The notes under the pieces: model-generated
Databases searched by the model: none
Told to the model about the DNA's origin: nothing
What the model saw: the letters and a program-made list of their open reading frames with translations, nothing else
Shown: piece after piece, positions 43,923-53,148 of the stretch
Layout of the letters: each line of letters begins with the position of its first letter
Position numbering within the stretch: position 1 is the stretch's first letter
Assembly (NCBI GenBank): GCA_947631865.1
Contig: CANRNF010000006.1
Coordinates: 1-64,000 of the forward strand
Source: an uncultured Oscillospiraceae bacterium
GTDB lineage: Bacteria; Bacillota; Clostridia; Oscillospirales; Oscillospiraceae
Direction of reading: 5' to 3'
DNA length: 64,000 nt
Program-made: the position numbers and the translations under genes

Positions 43923-44969
43923 ATGGGACTGCCAGAAAACTGCGGCCTGGAGCTGCCACGCCGCTTTGCCAGGGGCGCGCGGGACCTTATCACCGACGTG
44001 CCCGGTGTGACGGTGGGCCACGCCACCATCCATGAGGGAGACGTACATACCGGTGTGACGGCCATACTGCCCCATCAGGGAGACCTCTTTCGGGAGAAGG
44101 TGACGGCGGCCTGCAGCGTGATAAACGGCTTCGGCAAGAGCGCCGGCCTGGTGCAGGTCCAGGAGCTGGGCACTATCGAGTCGCCCATCATGATGACCAA
44201 CACCCTGAGCGTGGGAGCAGTGCTGGACGCTACGGTTCGGTACATGCTGGAGCGGGACCCGGCCATCCGGTCCGTCAACTGCGTGGTCACCGAGTGCAAC
44301 GACGGCAGCCTCAGCGACATCCGGGGCCTGCATGTGACCCAGGCCCATGTGCGCCAGGCGCTGGAACACTGCGGCGGGGACTTCGCCGAGGGGGCCGTGG
44401 GCAGCGGCGCCGGCATGGTCTGCCTGGGGCTCAAGGGCGGCATCGGCTCCGCCTCCCGGGTGGTGCCCCTGGACGGGACCGGCTACGCGGTGGGAGCCCT
44501 GGTCATGTCCAACTTCGGCCGGGCGGGGGACCTGGTGATCGGCGGGAAGCGCTATGACACCCGCAAAGCCGGGCAGGAGCCCGGGAAGGACATCGGCTCC
44601 ATCATCATCGTGATCGCCACGGATATCCCCCTGAACGAGCGGCAGCTGGGCCGGGTGGCCAAGCGGGCCATGATCGCCCTGGGCCGGGTGGGGTCCTTCT
44701 GCGGCAACGGCAGCGGGGACATCGCCCTGGCTTTCACCACAGCCGACAAAAGGCCCCATGACAGCGAAAAAGCCGTCCTGCCCGCCCGGATATTGCACGA
44801 GGACAGCATGGACGCGGTCTTCGAGGCGGCGGTGGAAGCGGTGGAGGAGGCCATCATAAGCTCCCTCTGGCACGCCGAGACCACGGTGGGCATCGGCGGC
44901 CGCCGGTATGTGGGCCTGCGGGATTTTTTGCGGAGCAGGCTTGAACCGCACTTTTTGCAATATAAATAG
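43923..44969 (+). CDS. P1 family (S58) aminopeptidase, DmpA-like
   Basis: The 348-residue cytoplasmic protein has the N-terminal nucleophile fold marks of DmpA and beta-peptidyl aminopeptidases: ITDVPGVTVGH, NTLSVGAVLDA, VTECNDGSLSDI, GSGAGMVC followed by GLKGGIGSASR, and the autocleavage site Gly225-Ser226 in DIGSIIIVIATD. Cleavage would expose Ser226 as the catalytic nucleophile. The family removes N-terminal D- or L-residues or beta-amino acids from short peptides. AAGGAG precedes the ATG. It sits between GH2 and the dipeptide epimerase; the muropeptide genes that follow make a D-Ala or L-Ala aminopeptidase role plausible, though this is inference. Confidence 0.9.
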   Translation: MGLPENCGLELPRRFARGARDLITDVPGVTVGHATIHEGDVHTGVTAILPHQGDLFREKVTAACSVINGFGKSAGLVQVQELGTIESPIMMTNTLSVGAVLDATVRYMLERDPAIRSVNCVVTECNDGSLSDIRGLHVTQAHVRQALEHCGGDFAEGAVGSGAGMVCLGLKGGIGSASRVVPLDGTGYAVGALVMSNFGRAGDLVIGGKRYDTRKAGQEPGKDIGSIIIVIATDIPLNERQLGRVAKRAMIALGRVGSFCGNGSGDIALAFTTADKRPHDSEKAVLPARILHEDSMDAVFEAAVEAVEEAIISSLWHAETTVGIGGRRYVGLRDFLRSRLEPHFLQYK

Positions 44970-45045
44970 CATTCGACACCATGTTCATTGCGGCCGCTGT
45001 TCGGTATAGTTATAGCAAGCGGTCGAAGGAAAGGAGTTGGGCGCG

Positions 45046-46128
45046 TTGCGCATTCGTGAGATCCAGGTGGGGGAGATATCCCTGCCCCTGGTGCATCCCT
45101 TCAAGACCGCGCTGCGCACGGTAGACCACGTAAACGACGTGGTGGTCCGTGTGATAGGGGAGAACGGCTGTGCGGGCTACGGCGAAGCCCCTCCTACGGC
45201 GGTCATCACCGGGGAGACCAAGGGCTCCGTAGCCTGCGCCGTCCGGGACTTTATCGCCCCGGCCATCGCAGGGCTAGACCTGATGGAGCTGGACGCTGTG
45301 ATGGATCGGCTCCAGCGCTCCATGGTACACAACACTTCCGCCAAGGCGGCGGTGGATATGGCCCTGCTGGATCTGTGGGGCAAGACCCTGAACGCCCCCC
45401 TCTGGCGGCTGCTGGGCGGGGCGAAAAGCGAGTTCGAGACCGACCTCACCATCTCCGTCAACAGTGCGGAGGAGATGGTCCGGGACAGCGTGGAGGCTGT
45501 GGGCCGGGGATTTCATATATTGAAGGTCAAGGTGGGCAAGGACGGCCGGGGAGACGTGGAGCGCCTCGCCGCGGTCCGTGAGGCCGTGGGGCCGGACGTG
45601 GTCCTGCGGGTGGACGCCAACCAGGGCTGGAGCCCCCGGGAGGCGGTGCGCATCATCGCTGCTCTGGAGGACGCGGGCGTGAACGCCGAGCTCATAGAGC
45701 AGCCGGTGCCCGCCGCCGACTTTGACGGCATGAAATACGTGACCGCCCATGTGAACACCCCCATCCTGGCAGACGAGAGCGTCTTTTCTCCCGCCGACGC
45801 GGTCCGGGTGCTCCAGGAGCACGCCGCGGACCTCATCAACATCAAGCTCATGAAAACGGGCGGCATATGGCCGGCGCTGAAGCTGTGCGCCATCGCCGAG
45901 ACCTTCGGCGCCCGGTGCATGATCGGCTGCATGCTGGAGAGCCAGATATCCGTGGCGGCGGCGGCCCATCTGGCCGCGGCGAAGGGGGTCATCGCCCTGG
46001 CGGACCTGGACGGCCCGTCCCTGTGCGCGTGCGAGCCCTTCCCCGGCGGGCCCAAATTCGAGGAAAGCCGCATCGTCATGACGGAGACGCCGGGCATCGG
46101 CGTCCAGGTCCCCGACCTCTGGGGCTGA
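45046..46128 (+). CDS. ykfB: L-Ala-D/L-Glu dipeptide epimerase
   Basis: The 360-residue enolase-superfamily enzyme has the Lys pair in LKVKVG (Lys160, Lys162), metal ligands Asp190 (RVDANQGW), Glu218 (IEQPV) and Asp243 (LADES), the second base Lys267 (NIKLMK) and DLDGP (320-324). All are within about two residues of the B. subtilis YkfB positions. It converts L-Ala-D-Glu from murein peptides into L-Ala-L-Glu so ordinary dipeptidases can use it. I chose the TTG at 45046, nine bases after AAAGGAG; the TTG at 45037 directly abuts that site. It leads the muropeptide gene group and is followed by the importer. Confidence 0.93.
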   Translation: MRIREIQVGEISLPLVHPFKTALRTVDHVNDVVVRVIGENGCAGYGEAPPTAVITGETKGSVACAVRDFIAPAIAGLDLMELDAVMDRLQRSMVHNTSAKAAVDMALLDLWGKTLNAPLWRLLGGAKSEFETDLTISVNSAEEMVRDSVEAVGRGFHILKVKVGKDGRGDVERLAAVREAVGPDVVLRVDANQGWSPREAVRIIAALEDAGVNAELIEQPVPAADFDGMKYVTAHVNTPILADESVFSPADAVRVLQEHAADLINIKLMKTGGIWPALKLCAIAETFGARCMIGCMLESQISVAAAAHLAAAKGVIALADLDGPSLCACEPFPGGPKFEESRIVMTETPGIGVQVPDLWG

Positions 46129-46171
46129 GGAAGCTTCATCCCGCTTTCCGGCGGTATGGATAAAGAGCGGA

Positions 46172-46187
46172 CCGGCGGAGCCGCCGG
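46172..46187 (+). promoter_or_regulatory. GC-rich hairpin before the peptide-binding protein
   Basis: CCGGCGG-ag-CCGCCGG lies 30 bases before the binding-protein start and after the epimerase stop. No U tract follows. It could be an attenuator or mRNA processing or stability element. Confidence 0.4.
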
Positions 46188-46217
46188 ACCCACATCAACA
46201 TGAAAGGAAGCATCATC

Positions 46218-48152
46218 ATGAGAAAGTTCAACCGTGTGCTGACCCTGCTGCTCAGCCTGGCGATGGTCCTGTCCCTGGGCTGCGTCGCTTACGCCGACGG
46301 AGAGCAGACCACCTACCGCACCCTCTATTCCAGCGAGGTGGACACTCTGAACTACCTGGACAGCACCCAGGCCGTCACCACCAGCCTGACCTTCAACCTG
46401 ATCGACTGCCTGGTGGAGTACGACTGCTACGGCAACGTGGAGCCCGCCCTGGCCACCAGCTGGGAGCCCAATGAGGACGCCAGCGTCTGGACGTTCCACC
46501 TGCGGGAGGGCGTCAAGTGGGTCGACAAGGACGGCAACGAGGTGGCCGACGTGACCGCCAACGACTGGGTCTCCGCCGCTCACTACATCTGCGACGCCGC
46601 CAACGACGCCAGCACCTACAGCGTCCTGCGAGACAACATCGCCGGCGCCAGCGATTACTATAACTACACCGCCTATCAGCTGGCTCTGCCCAACGCCAAG
46701 GACGGCACCGATGAGAACGGCAACCCCGCCAAGATCATCGTGAACGAGGACGGCGAGGAGGAGGTCCTGGAGGAGGCGCCCGAGGCCTCTCTGGACGACA
46801 TCGGCGTGGTGGCTCTGGACGACTACACCCTGCAGTTCACCCTGACCGGCTCCAAGGCCTACTTTGTGTCCCTCCTCAGCCACGGCGCGTTCATGCCCGT
46901 GTATGAGCCCTTCCTGGAGGAGTGCGGCGAGCAGTTCGGCACCAGCAACGAGTATCTGCTGTACTGCGGCGCCTACATCCTCAGCTCCTTCAAGCCCCAG
47001 CAGGAGCACGTTATGACCAAGAACCCCAGCTATTGGGAGCCCGAGTGCGTGTACATCGAGGAGATCCGCGAGACCTATAACGCGGAGGCCTCCTCCATCG
47101 CTGTGACCATGTACATGAACGGCGAGGTCGACGCCGCCACCGTGTCCTCCGATCTGCTCAGCGCTATGATGGCCGATCCCGAGACCGCCGACCAGATCCA
47201 CTCCTCCCGTCCCAGCACCTCCTATTCCTACTGGTACCTGTTCAACTTCGACCCCAACTTCGACGAGGAGTATGAGCCGGAGAACTGGACCATCGCGGTG
47301 AACAACGAGAACTTCCGTCAGTCCATCGTGCACGCCTTCCAGCGCATCCCCGCGCTGGCGGCCCACGATCCTCTGAACCCCACCGCCACCCTCAGCAACA
47401 CTATCAACCCCAGCAACTTCGCCATGTATGAGGGCAAGGACTACACCTCCTATGAGGGCCTGGACGCCTACACCGCCGAGGGCTTCGATTACTTCGATCC
47501 CGACCTGGCCGTGGAGTACAAGGACAAGGCCGTGGAGGAGCTGACCGCCGCCGGCGCCACCTTCCCCGTGAAGGTCCTGATGTGCTATAACCCCAGCCAG
47601 TCCAACATGGCCAACGAGTGCCAGGTGGTGGAGCAGCAGATCGAGGGCGTGCTGGGCGCCGACTACATCGACATCATCGTGGAGGCCGGCCCCTCCGACG
47701 GCTTCCTGGCCGCCGTGCGCCGCTCCGGCAACTACGCCTTCATGAACTGCAACTGGGGCGCCGACTATGCCGACCCCGAGACCTGGACCGACCCCTTCGT
47801 GCCTGACTCCAGCTACAGCTTCATCTACAAGAGCACAGCTCCCGAGACCGTGGCCCTGTATGACGAGTACTGCGAGCTGGTGAACGCGGCCAAGGCCATC
47901 ACCACCGACGTGGACGCCCGTTACGCCGCCTTCGCCAAGGCCGAGGCCTTCCTGCTGGATCACGCCTTTGTGGTGCCCCTGCACACCAACGATATCAGCT
48001 ACTCCATGAGCAAGCTGAACGTGTTCGAGGGCCAGTACGCCATGGTGGACACCGTGACCTACCGCTACAAGGACCAGCACATCCAGGAGAAGTCCATGAG
48101 CATCGACGAGTATAACGCCGCCTACGCCGAGTGGGCCGCTCACACCAACTGA
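46218..48152 (+). CDS. peptide-binding protein of an Opp/Dpp importer
   Basis: The 644-residue protein has a signal peptide (MRKFNRVLTLLLSLAMVLSL...) ending near AYADGEQ, then a family 5 peptide-binding domain (TLNYLDSTQAVTTSLTFNLIDCLVEYD, EDASVWTFHLREGVKWVDKDG, FRQSIVHAFQRIPAL). It should bind short peptides, here probably murein tri- or tetrapeptides, and pass them to the OppB/OppC-type permeases. A Cys occurs in SLGC, but the -3 residue is Ser and the AYA-DG site fits ordinary cleavage better. The ATG at 46218 follows AAAGGAAG by seven bases; an ATG at 46200 precedes that site. It is longer than most Dpp binding proteins (about 540), with an acidic insert near 170-200. Confidence 0.92.
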   Translation: MRKFNRVLTLLLSLAMVLSLGCVAYADGEQTTYRTLYSSEVDTLNYLDSTQAVTTSLTFNLIDCLVEYDCYGNVEPALATSWEPNEDASVWTFHLREGVKWVDKDGNEVADVTANDWVSAAHYICDAANDASTYSVLRDNIAGASDYYNYTAYQLALPNAKDGTDENGNPAKIIVNEDGEEEVLEEAPEASLDDIGVVALDDYTLQFTLTGSKAYFVSLLSHGAFMPVYEPFLEECGEQFGTSNEYLLYCGAYILSSFKPQQEHVMTKNPSYWEPECVYIEEIRETYNAEASSIAVTMYMNGEVDAATVSSDLLSAMMADPETADQIHSSRPSTSYSYWYLFNFDPNFDEEYEPENWTIAVNNENFRQSIVHAFQRIPALAAHDPLNPTATLSNTINPSNFAMYEGKDYTSYEGLDAYTAEGFDYFDPDLAVEYKDKAVEELTAAGATFPVKVLMCYNPSQSNMANECQVVEQQIEGVLGADYIDIIVEAGPSDGFLAAVRRSGNYAFMNCNWGADYADPETWTDPFVPDSSYSFIYKSTAPETVALYDEYCELVNAAKAITTDVDARYAAFAKAEAFLLDHAFVVPLHTNDISYSMSKLNVFEGQYAMVDTVTYRYKDQHIQEKSMSIDEYNAAYAEWAAHTN

Positions 48153-48169
48153 TCACCATCTGATACCTT

Positions 48170-48197
48170 GCCCCCTGCCGTTTCGGCGGCAGGGGGC
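48170..48197 (+). terminator. hairpin after the binding protein gene
   Basis: The stem GCCCCCTGCCG / CGGCAGGGGGC with a six-base loop starts 18 bases past the stop. No U tract follows, so it is likelier a 3' stabiliser or partial terminator, which would let the binding protein be made in excess over the permeases. Confidence 0.6.
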
Positions 48198-48275
48198 CTC
48201 GGCTAAGAAAGAGAAAATGTCATTCCCTCAAAGGGGGGAGCTCGAGGGGGCGGGAGCCCCGCCTCGAATGAGATC

Positions 48276-48350
48276 TGACGCCCCGCGCTTTGCGCGGCGA
48301 GCGGAGCGAGGACTTTTGCGCCGCCTGCGGCGCGAAAGTACCGGCGTCAT
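48276..48350. repeat. multi-hairpin repeat-like element inside the importer operon
   Basis: About 75 bases are bounded by TGACGCC and GGCGTCA. Inside are CCGCGC-ttt-GCGCGG and ACTTT-tGCGCCGC-ct-GCGGCGC-GAAAGT. A further GC-rich dyad lies just upstream (48245-48265, CGGG/CCCG). No coding frame is seen. It resembles REP-like intergenic elements and interrupts the gap between the binding protein and permease genes. Confidence 0.55.
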
Positions 48351-48371
48351 TAAATAAAAGGAGGGAACCCG

Positions 48372-49322
48372 GTGGCCAAATACATCCTCAAGCGGGTCCT
48401 CAGAGCGTCCGTCACGCTCCTCATCATCATAACGATCCTTTTTACCCTCCTGCGGCTCATGCCCATAGAGGGGTATTTCGATAATTTTGACAAGGTCTCC
48501 TCCACGCAGATCCAGGTGAAGCTCAACTCCCTGGGTCTCAACGACCCCCTGCCCAAGCAGCTGGTGAGGTTCTACGGCCAGCTCCTCCACGGGGACCTGG
48601 GCACGTCAAATATCTACCGGAAGGGCGTGTCCATCAACACCATCATCGCGGAGAAGATACCCATCTCCGTGAAGTTCGGGCTGGTGTCCTTCGCCCTGTC
48701 GCTGGCGTTCGGCCTGGCCCTGGGCATATGGATGGCCTACAGCACCCGCACCCGGTTCAAGATCGGCGACAGACTGGGGACCATCCTCATCGTGGTGGTC
48801 CAGGCCGTGCCCTCCGCGGTGTACCACATCGTCATCCAGTTCGTGGGCTCCCAGTACGCCCATATCCCCATGCTCTTTGATCCGGCTCAGCCGGTCAGCT
48901 ATATCCTGCCCATCCTGTCCCTGTCCATCGGCAACACGGCCTACTACGCCATGTGGCTGCGCCGGTACATGGTGGACGAGGCCAACAAGGACTATGTGAT
49001 GCTGGCCCGGGCCAAGGGCGTGTCCAGCGGGGCCATATCCCGCAAACACATCTTCCGCAACGCCATGGTCCCCCTGGTGCAGTACATCCCCGGCTCTATC
49101 CTGTCCACCCTCATGGGCTCCCTGTATGTGGAGAGCCTGTACTCCATCCCCGGCATGGGCGGCCTTCTGGTCACCGCCATCAAGCGCCAGGACAACACCC
49201 TTGTCCAGGCGCTGGTGCTCATCTACGCCGTGGTGTCCATCCTGGGCCTTCTCTTCGGCGACATCATGATGGCCATCGTCGACCCCCGCATCAGCCTTTC
49301 CAAGAAGGAGGGGTCGCGATGA
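48372..49322 (+). CDS. OppB/DppB-type peptide ABC permease
   Basis: The 316-residue permease has about six membrane helices (ASVTLLIIITILFTLLRLMP at the start) and the coupling loop EANKDYVMLARAKGVSSGAI. It should form the peptide channel with the next gene. The GTG start at 48372 follows GGAGGG by six bases. Its stop overlaps the ATG of the OppC-type gene as ATGA. LNDPLPKQLVRFYGQLLHGDLGTS is the usual extracytoplasmic OppB stretch. Confidence 0.94.
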   Translation: MAKYILKRVLRASVTLLIIITILFTLLRLMPIEGYFDNFDKVSSTQIQVKLNSLGLNDPLPKQLVRFYGQLLHGDLGTSNIYRKGVSINTIIAEKIPISVKFGLVSFALSLAFGLALGIWMAYSTRTRFKIGDRLGTILIVVVQAVPSAVYHIVIQFVGSQYAHIPMLFDPAQPVSYILPILSLSIGNTAYYAMWLRRYMVDEANKDYVMLARAKGVSSGAISRKHIFRNAMVPLVQYIPGSILSTLMGSLYVESLYSIPGMGGLLVTAIKRQDNTLVQALVLIYAVVSILGLLFGDIMMAIVDPRISLSKKEGSR

Positions 49323-50350
49323 AAAATCTCTACCGTCAGACCACCGACACCCTGGGCGACAAGCTGAACGCCCAGCTGGCCAAGGACCTGGACGAGGACG
49401 CGCTTCTCGCTCAGATGGGCGAGGGGGAGGCCTTCTCCTTCGCCGAGTTCCACCCGGAGGCCGCCGAGAGGGGCGGATACTCCAACTACTCCTATTGGCG
49501 GGCCACCCTGCGGGCCTTCTTCCGCAACAAGACCGCCGTGTTCTTCCTGTGCCTTATGGGAGCCACGCTCCTGTTCACCTTCATCCAGCCCCTGCTGCCC
49601 GGCCAGAAGGACCCCCTGCTGGTCCACTACGGGGAGTGGGGCCTGCCGCTGAACAACGTCCCGCCCAACGACGAGTTCTGGTTCGGCACCAACTCCATCG
49701 GGCAGGACCTGTGGTCCCGCATCTGGGCTGGCACCCGCACCAGCCTCTTCATCGGCTTTTCCGTGGCCGTGGTGGAGGCGGTGGTGGGTATTCTCGCCGG
49801 CGTGCTGTGGGGTTATGTGCGCAAGCTGGATTTCTTCTTCACCGAACTTTACAATGTCCTGGACAACATCCCCCAGACGCTGCTGCTCATCCTCATCTCC
49901 TACATCATGCGGCCGGGCGTGTCCACGATCATTTTCGCCCTATCCCTCACGGGCTGGCTGGGGATGGCCCGGTTCATCCGCAACCAGATCATCATCATCC
50001 GTGACAGGGACTATAACCTGGCGTCCCGGTGCCTGGGCGTGCCCACCCGGCGCATCATCTTCAAGAACCTGCTGCCCTATCTGGTGAGCGTCATCACCAT
50101 GCGCATGGCTTTGGCCATCCCCAACGCCATCGGCAGCGAGGTGTTCGTCACCTATATCGGCATCGGCCTTCCCGTGTCCATCCCGTCTCTGGGCAACCTC
50201 ATCCAGACGGGCCGGTCTCTGATGCAGATGGCGGTGCTGCGCTACCAGCTCATCTTCCCCGTGGCGGTGCTGGCGGTGATCACCATCTCCTTCTACGTCA
50301 TCGGCAACTCCTTTGCCGACGCCGCCGACCCCAAAAACCATGTCAAGTAA
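49319..50350 (+). CDS. OppC/DppC-type peptide ABC permease
   Basis: The 343-residue permease has a cytoplasmic N-terminus of about 60 residues, a first helix at KTAVFFLCLMGATLLFTF, the conserved HWFGTN-like stretch reading EFWFGTNSIGQDLWSR, and the coupling loop RDRDYNLASRCLGVPTRRI. The start is the ATG at 49319, overlapping the upstream stop (ATGA); a much longer open frame runs upstream but only through the OppB-type gene in another frame. It pairs with that permease, and the two ATPases follow. Confidence 0.94.
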   Translation: MKNLYRQTTDTLGDKLNAQLAKDLDEDALLAQMGEGEAFSFAEFHPEAAERGGYSNYSYWRATLRAFFRNKTAVFFLCLMGATLLFTFIQPLLPGQKDPLLVHYGEWGLPLNNVPPNDEFWFGTNSIGQDLWSRIWAGTRTSLFIGFSVAVVEAVVGILAGVLWGYVRKLDFFFTELYNVLDNIPQTLLLILISYIMRPGVSTIIFALSLTGWLGMARFIRNQIIIIRDRDYNLASRCLGVPTRRIIFKNLLPYLVSVITMRMALAIPNAIGSEVFVTYIGIGLPVSIPSLGNLIQTGRSLMQMAVLRYQLIFPVAVLAVITISFYVIGNSFADAADPKNHVK

Positions 50351-50364
50351 GGAGGAGCGGACAC

Positions 50365-51408
50365 ATGAATAACGACGTCATCCTCTCCTTCCAGGACCTG
50401 GACATCCGCTTTACCCTCCGGGGCCAGGTGTTGAACGCCATCCGGGGCATATCCCTGGACGTGTACCGGGGCGAGTCCCTGGCCATCGTGGGGGAGTCCG
50501 GCTCCGGCAAGAGCGTGTTCACCAAGTCCGCCATGGGCCTGCTGGACGCCAACGGCACCATCGCCGGAGGCCACATCTGGTATGACGGAAAGGACCTGGC
50601 CTCCTTCAAGACGGAGAAGGAGTGGCTCACCATCCGGGGCAAGGAGATCGCCATGGTCATGCAGGACCCTATGACCAGCCTGAACCCCCTGAAGACCGTG
50701 GGCGCCCAGATCCAGGAGGCGGTCCAGCTCCACCAGGGCCTGAAGGGCCCGGAGGCGAAAAAGGCCGCCATCGAGGCCCTGGCCGACGTGGGCATCAGCG
50801 ACCCGGAGAACCGGTTCAAGCAGTACCCCCACGAGTTCTCCGGCGGCATGCGCCAGCGGGTGGTCATCGCCATCGCCATGGCCTGCCGGCCCAAGATCCT
50901 CATCTGCGACGAGCCCACCACCGCCCTGGACGTGACCATCCAGGCCCAGATCCTGGAGCTTATCCGCACCCTCCAGAAGAAGCTGGAGCTCACCACCATC
51001 TACATCACCCACGACCTGGGCGTGGTGGCCAACGTGGCGGACCGCATCGCGGTCATGTACGCGGGGGACATCGTGGAGGTGGGCACCTGCGACGAGGTGT
51101 TCTACGACCCGCGGCACCCCTACACCTGGGCGCTGCTTTCTTCGCTGCCCCAGCTGGGCGTGAAAGGGGAGAGCCTGTACTCCATCCAGGGCACGCCCCC
51201 CAACCTGTTCTACGAGGTGAAGGGGGACGCTTTCGCCCCCCGGAACCCCAAGGCGCTGAAGATCGACTTCATCAAGCGCCCGCCCTACTTCGACGTGAGC
51301 CCCACCCACAAGGCCCGGACTTGGCTCCTTGACCCCCGGGCGCCCAAGGTGGAGCCCCCCGAGCACATCCTGAAGCTGCGGAAGAGAGGAGGCGCCGGCT
51401 ATGTCTGA
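50365..51408 (+). CDS. OppD/DppD-type ABC ATPase
   Basis: The 347-residue ATPase has Walker A GESGSGKS, signature FSGGMRQR, Walker [13 protein letters not shown] and the switch His in THDLGVVA. The C-terminal oligopeptide-transporter extension ([15 protein letters not shown] and following) lacks the full Cys-rich iron-sulfur motif of some OppD proteins. It powers peptide uptake with the following OppF-type subunit. GGAGG lies nine bases before the ATG at 50365. Its end overlaps the next gene by eight bases. Confidence 0.95.
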   Translation: MNNDVILSFQDLDIRFTLRGQVLNAIRGISLDVYRGESLAIVGESGSGKSVFTKSAMGLLDANGTIAGGHIWYDGKDLASFKTEKEWLTIRGKEIAMVMQDPMTSLNPLKTVGAQIQEAVQLHQGLKGPEAKKAAIEALADVGISDPENRFKQYPHEFSGGMRQRVVIAIAMACRPKILICDEPTTALDVTIQAQILELIRTLQKKLELTTIYITHDLGVVANVADRIAVMYAGDIVEVGTCDEVFYDPRHPYTWALLSSLPQLGVKGESLYSIQGTPPNLFYEVKGDAFAPRNPKALKIDFIKRPPYFDVSPTHKARTWLLDPRAPKVEPPEHILKLRKRGGAGYV

Positions 51409-52348
51409 GACACGGGAAAAGCTGCTGGAGGTGCAGGACCTGACCGTCACCTTCGGCTCCCGCCGCCACCCCTTCACGGCGGTGGACGGCGTGTCCTTCG
51501 ATATCTACAAGGGCGAGACCTTCGGTCTGGTGGGGGAGTCCGGCTCCGGCAAGACCACCATCGGCCGGGCCATCATCCGGGTGAACCCGGTGTCCGGCGG
51601 CGCCATCAAATACGACGGGGAGGTCATCTCCGGCAAGGTGAGCCGCCAGACCGATCGGCGGGTCATCCGCAATATCCAGATGGTCTTCCAGGACCCCATG
51701 GCCTCCCTCAACGAGCGTGCCAAGGTGGACTACATCGTGTCGGAGGGCCTCTACTCCATCCACAAGCACATGCCCGAGGCGGAGCGGAAAGAGCGGGTGG
51801 CCAAGGCCCTGAGCGACGTGGGGCTCCTGCCGGAATTTGCCAGCCGCTTCCCTCACGAGTTCTCCGGCGGCCAGCGCCAGCGCATCGGCATCGCCCGGGC
51901 CCTCATCATGGAGCCCCAGTTCATCGTGGCCGACGAGCCCATCTCGGCGCTGGACGTGTCCATCCGGGCTCAGGTGCTGAATCTCATGAGCCAGCTGCAA
52001 AAAGAGCGGGGCCTGACCTACCTTTTCATAGCCCACGACCTGTCCGTGGTGCGGTATATCTCGGACCGCATCGCCGTCATCTACCGGGGCAAGCTCATGG
52101 AACTGGCCGGGAGCGAGCAGCTCTTCGCCCACCCCCTTCACCCCTACACCAGGGCGCTGCTGTCCGCCATCCCCATGCCGGACCCGGTGAGCGAGCGGAA
52201 GAAAAAGCTCATCGTCTATGACCCCACCCAGCACGGCTACACCGAGGCGGACCCGCCCCTGTGGGAGGAGCTGGAGCCGGGCCACTTCGTCCGGGGCAGC
52301 CGGCGGGAGCTGGACGGGTACCGGAAGGTGTTGGAGGCGGACTCATGA
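51401..52348 (+). CDS. OppF/DppF-type ABC ATPase
   Basis: The 315-residue ATPase has Walker [10 protein letters not shown], signature FSGGQRQR, Walker [13 protein letters not shown] and the switch His in AHDLSVV. It forms the ATPase heterodimer with the preceding subunit. In B. subtilis the matching gene of the dpp-ykf operon is ykfD. It overlaps the upstream gene by eight bases and the downstream hydrolase gene as ATGA, so all three are translationally coupled. Confidence 0.95.
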   Translation: MSETREKLLEVQDLTVTFGSRRHPFTAVDGVSFDIYKGETFGLVGESGSGKTTIGRAIIRVNPVSGGAIKYDGEVISGKVSRQTDRRVIRNIQMVFQDPMASLNERAKVDYIVSEGLYSIHKHMPEAERKERVAKALSDVGLLPEFASRFPHEFSGGQRQRIGIARALIMEPQFIVADEPISALDVSIRAQVLNLMSQLQKERGLTYLFIAHDLSVVRYISDRIAVIYRGKLMELAGSEQLFAHPLHPYTRALLSAIPMPDPVSERKKKLIVYDPTQHGYTEADPPLWEELEPGHFVRGSRRELDGYRKVLEADS

Positions 52349-53139
52349 CGGCCATGGAACTGGACCGGTATCTTGCCCGGGAGGCGGAGAGCTTCCCCGG
52401 CAAATGCAGCTATGTGGTGGCCGACAGCCTGGAGGGGGAGCCCCTTCACGCCCGGCTGGGGGACGCGCCCGTGCCCTCCGCCTCCACCATCAAGACGCCC
52501 GTCCTGGCCACCGCTCTGGAGATGGTGCGCCGGGGGGAGCTGGCACTGGATGAAATGCTGGAGGTTCCCCAGGAGGCCATACTTTCCGACACCAGGGTGT
52601 TCGACCGGGGCGTGGAGCGGTACACCCTGGAGGAGCTGCTCTACTGGATGATCACCGTGAGCGACAACACCGCCACCAACGTGCTGCTGGACGCGGTGGG
52701 CCCGGACAATGTGACGGAGTACTGCGCCGGGCTGGGGCTCAAGAATACCCTCTGCCGGCGGAAGATGCTGGACTTCGAGGCCGCGAAAGCGGGCCGGGAC
52801 AATGTGACCACGGCCCTGGACCAGCGGCGGCTCTATTGGCTTTTGAAAGAAGAACGCATCCTGACCCCCGAACTGTGCCGGACGGGGATGGACATCCTGA
52901 GCTGCCAGCGGTCCATGGACTGCATCCTGCGCTACGTGCCCGACCGGGCGGTGTTCGCCCACAAGACCGGCGGCCTGGACGGGGTGTGCCACGACTGCGG
53001 GCTTTTCCTGTCCTTCTCCAAACCCCTCTACGTGGGGATCTTCACTTGGGAGGGACCCAGTATGGACGGGGACCCGGACCAGACCCAGAAGAAATTCATC
53101 GGCCGCCTGGGCAAGGCCATTTTCGACACCTATAAGTGA
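52345..53139 (+). CDS. class A beta-lactamase-fold serine hydrolase, cytoplasmic
   Basis: The 264-residue protein has SxxK as STIK (Ser47, Lys50), SDN as SDN (106-108) and KTG in HKTGG. It has no signal peptide. The Glu166-type ExxLN loop of true class A beta-lactamases is replaced by [14 protein letters not shown], so fast deacylation of beta-lactams is unlikely. Its ATG overlaps the OppF-type gene, so it is made together with the peptide importer, and NlpC/P60 and DppA follow. The B. subtilis operon has the LD-carboxypeptidase YkfA in its set, which is absent here; this hydrolase may fill that or another step on imported muropeptides. That is inference; some such proteins are annotated only as 'serine hydrolase'. 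Confidence 0.88.
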   Translation: MTAMELDRYLAREAESFPGKCSYVVADSLEGEPLHARLGDAPVPSASTIKTPVLATALEMVRRGELALDEMLEVPQEAILSDTRVFDRGVERYTLEELLYWMITVSDNTATNVLLDAVGPDNVTEYCAGLGLKNTLCRRKMLDFEAAKAGRDNVTTALDQRRLYWLLKEERILTPELCRTGMDILSCQRSMDCILRYVPDRAVFAHKTGGLDGVCHDCGLFLSFSKPLYVGIFTWEGPSMDGDPDQTQKKFIGRLGKAIFDTYK

Positions 53140-53148
53140 GGTAAAGCT

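Noticed and set aside
46218-46302. SLGC in the peptide-binding protein as a lipobox
   Set aside because: Ser at -3 is unfavourable and the sister protein at 9157 has Thr in the same place; ordinary cleavage after AYA is likelier. Not fully excluded.
52345-53139. Beta-lactamase (antibiotic resistance) call
   Set aside because: There is no signal peptide and the deacylation Glu loop is missing, and the gene is coupled to a peptide importer, so resistance is not supported.
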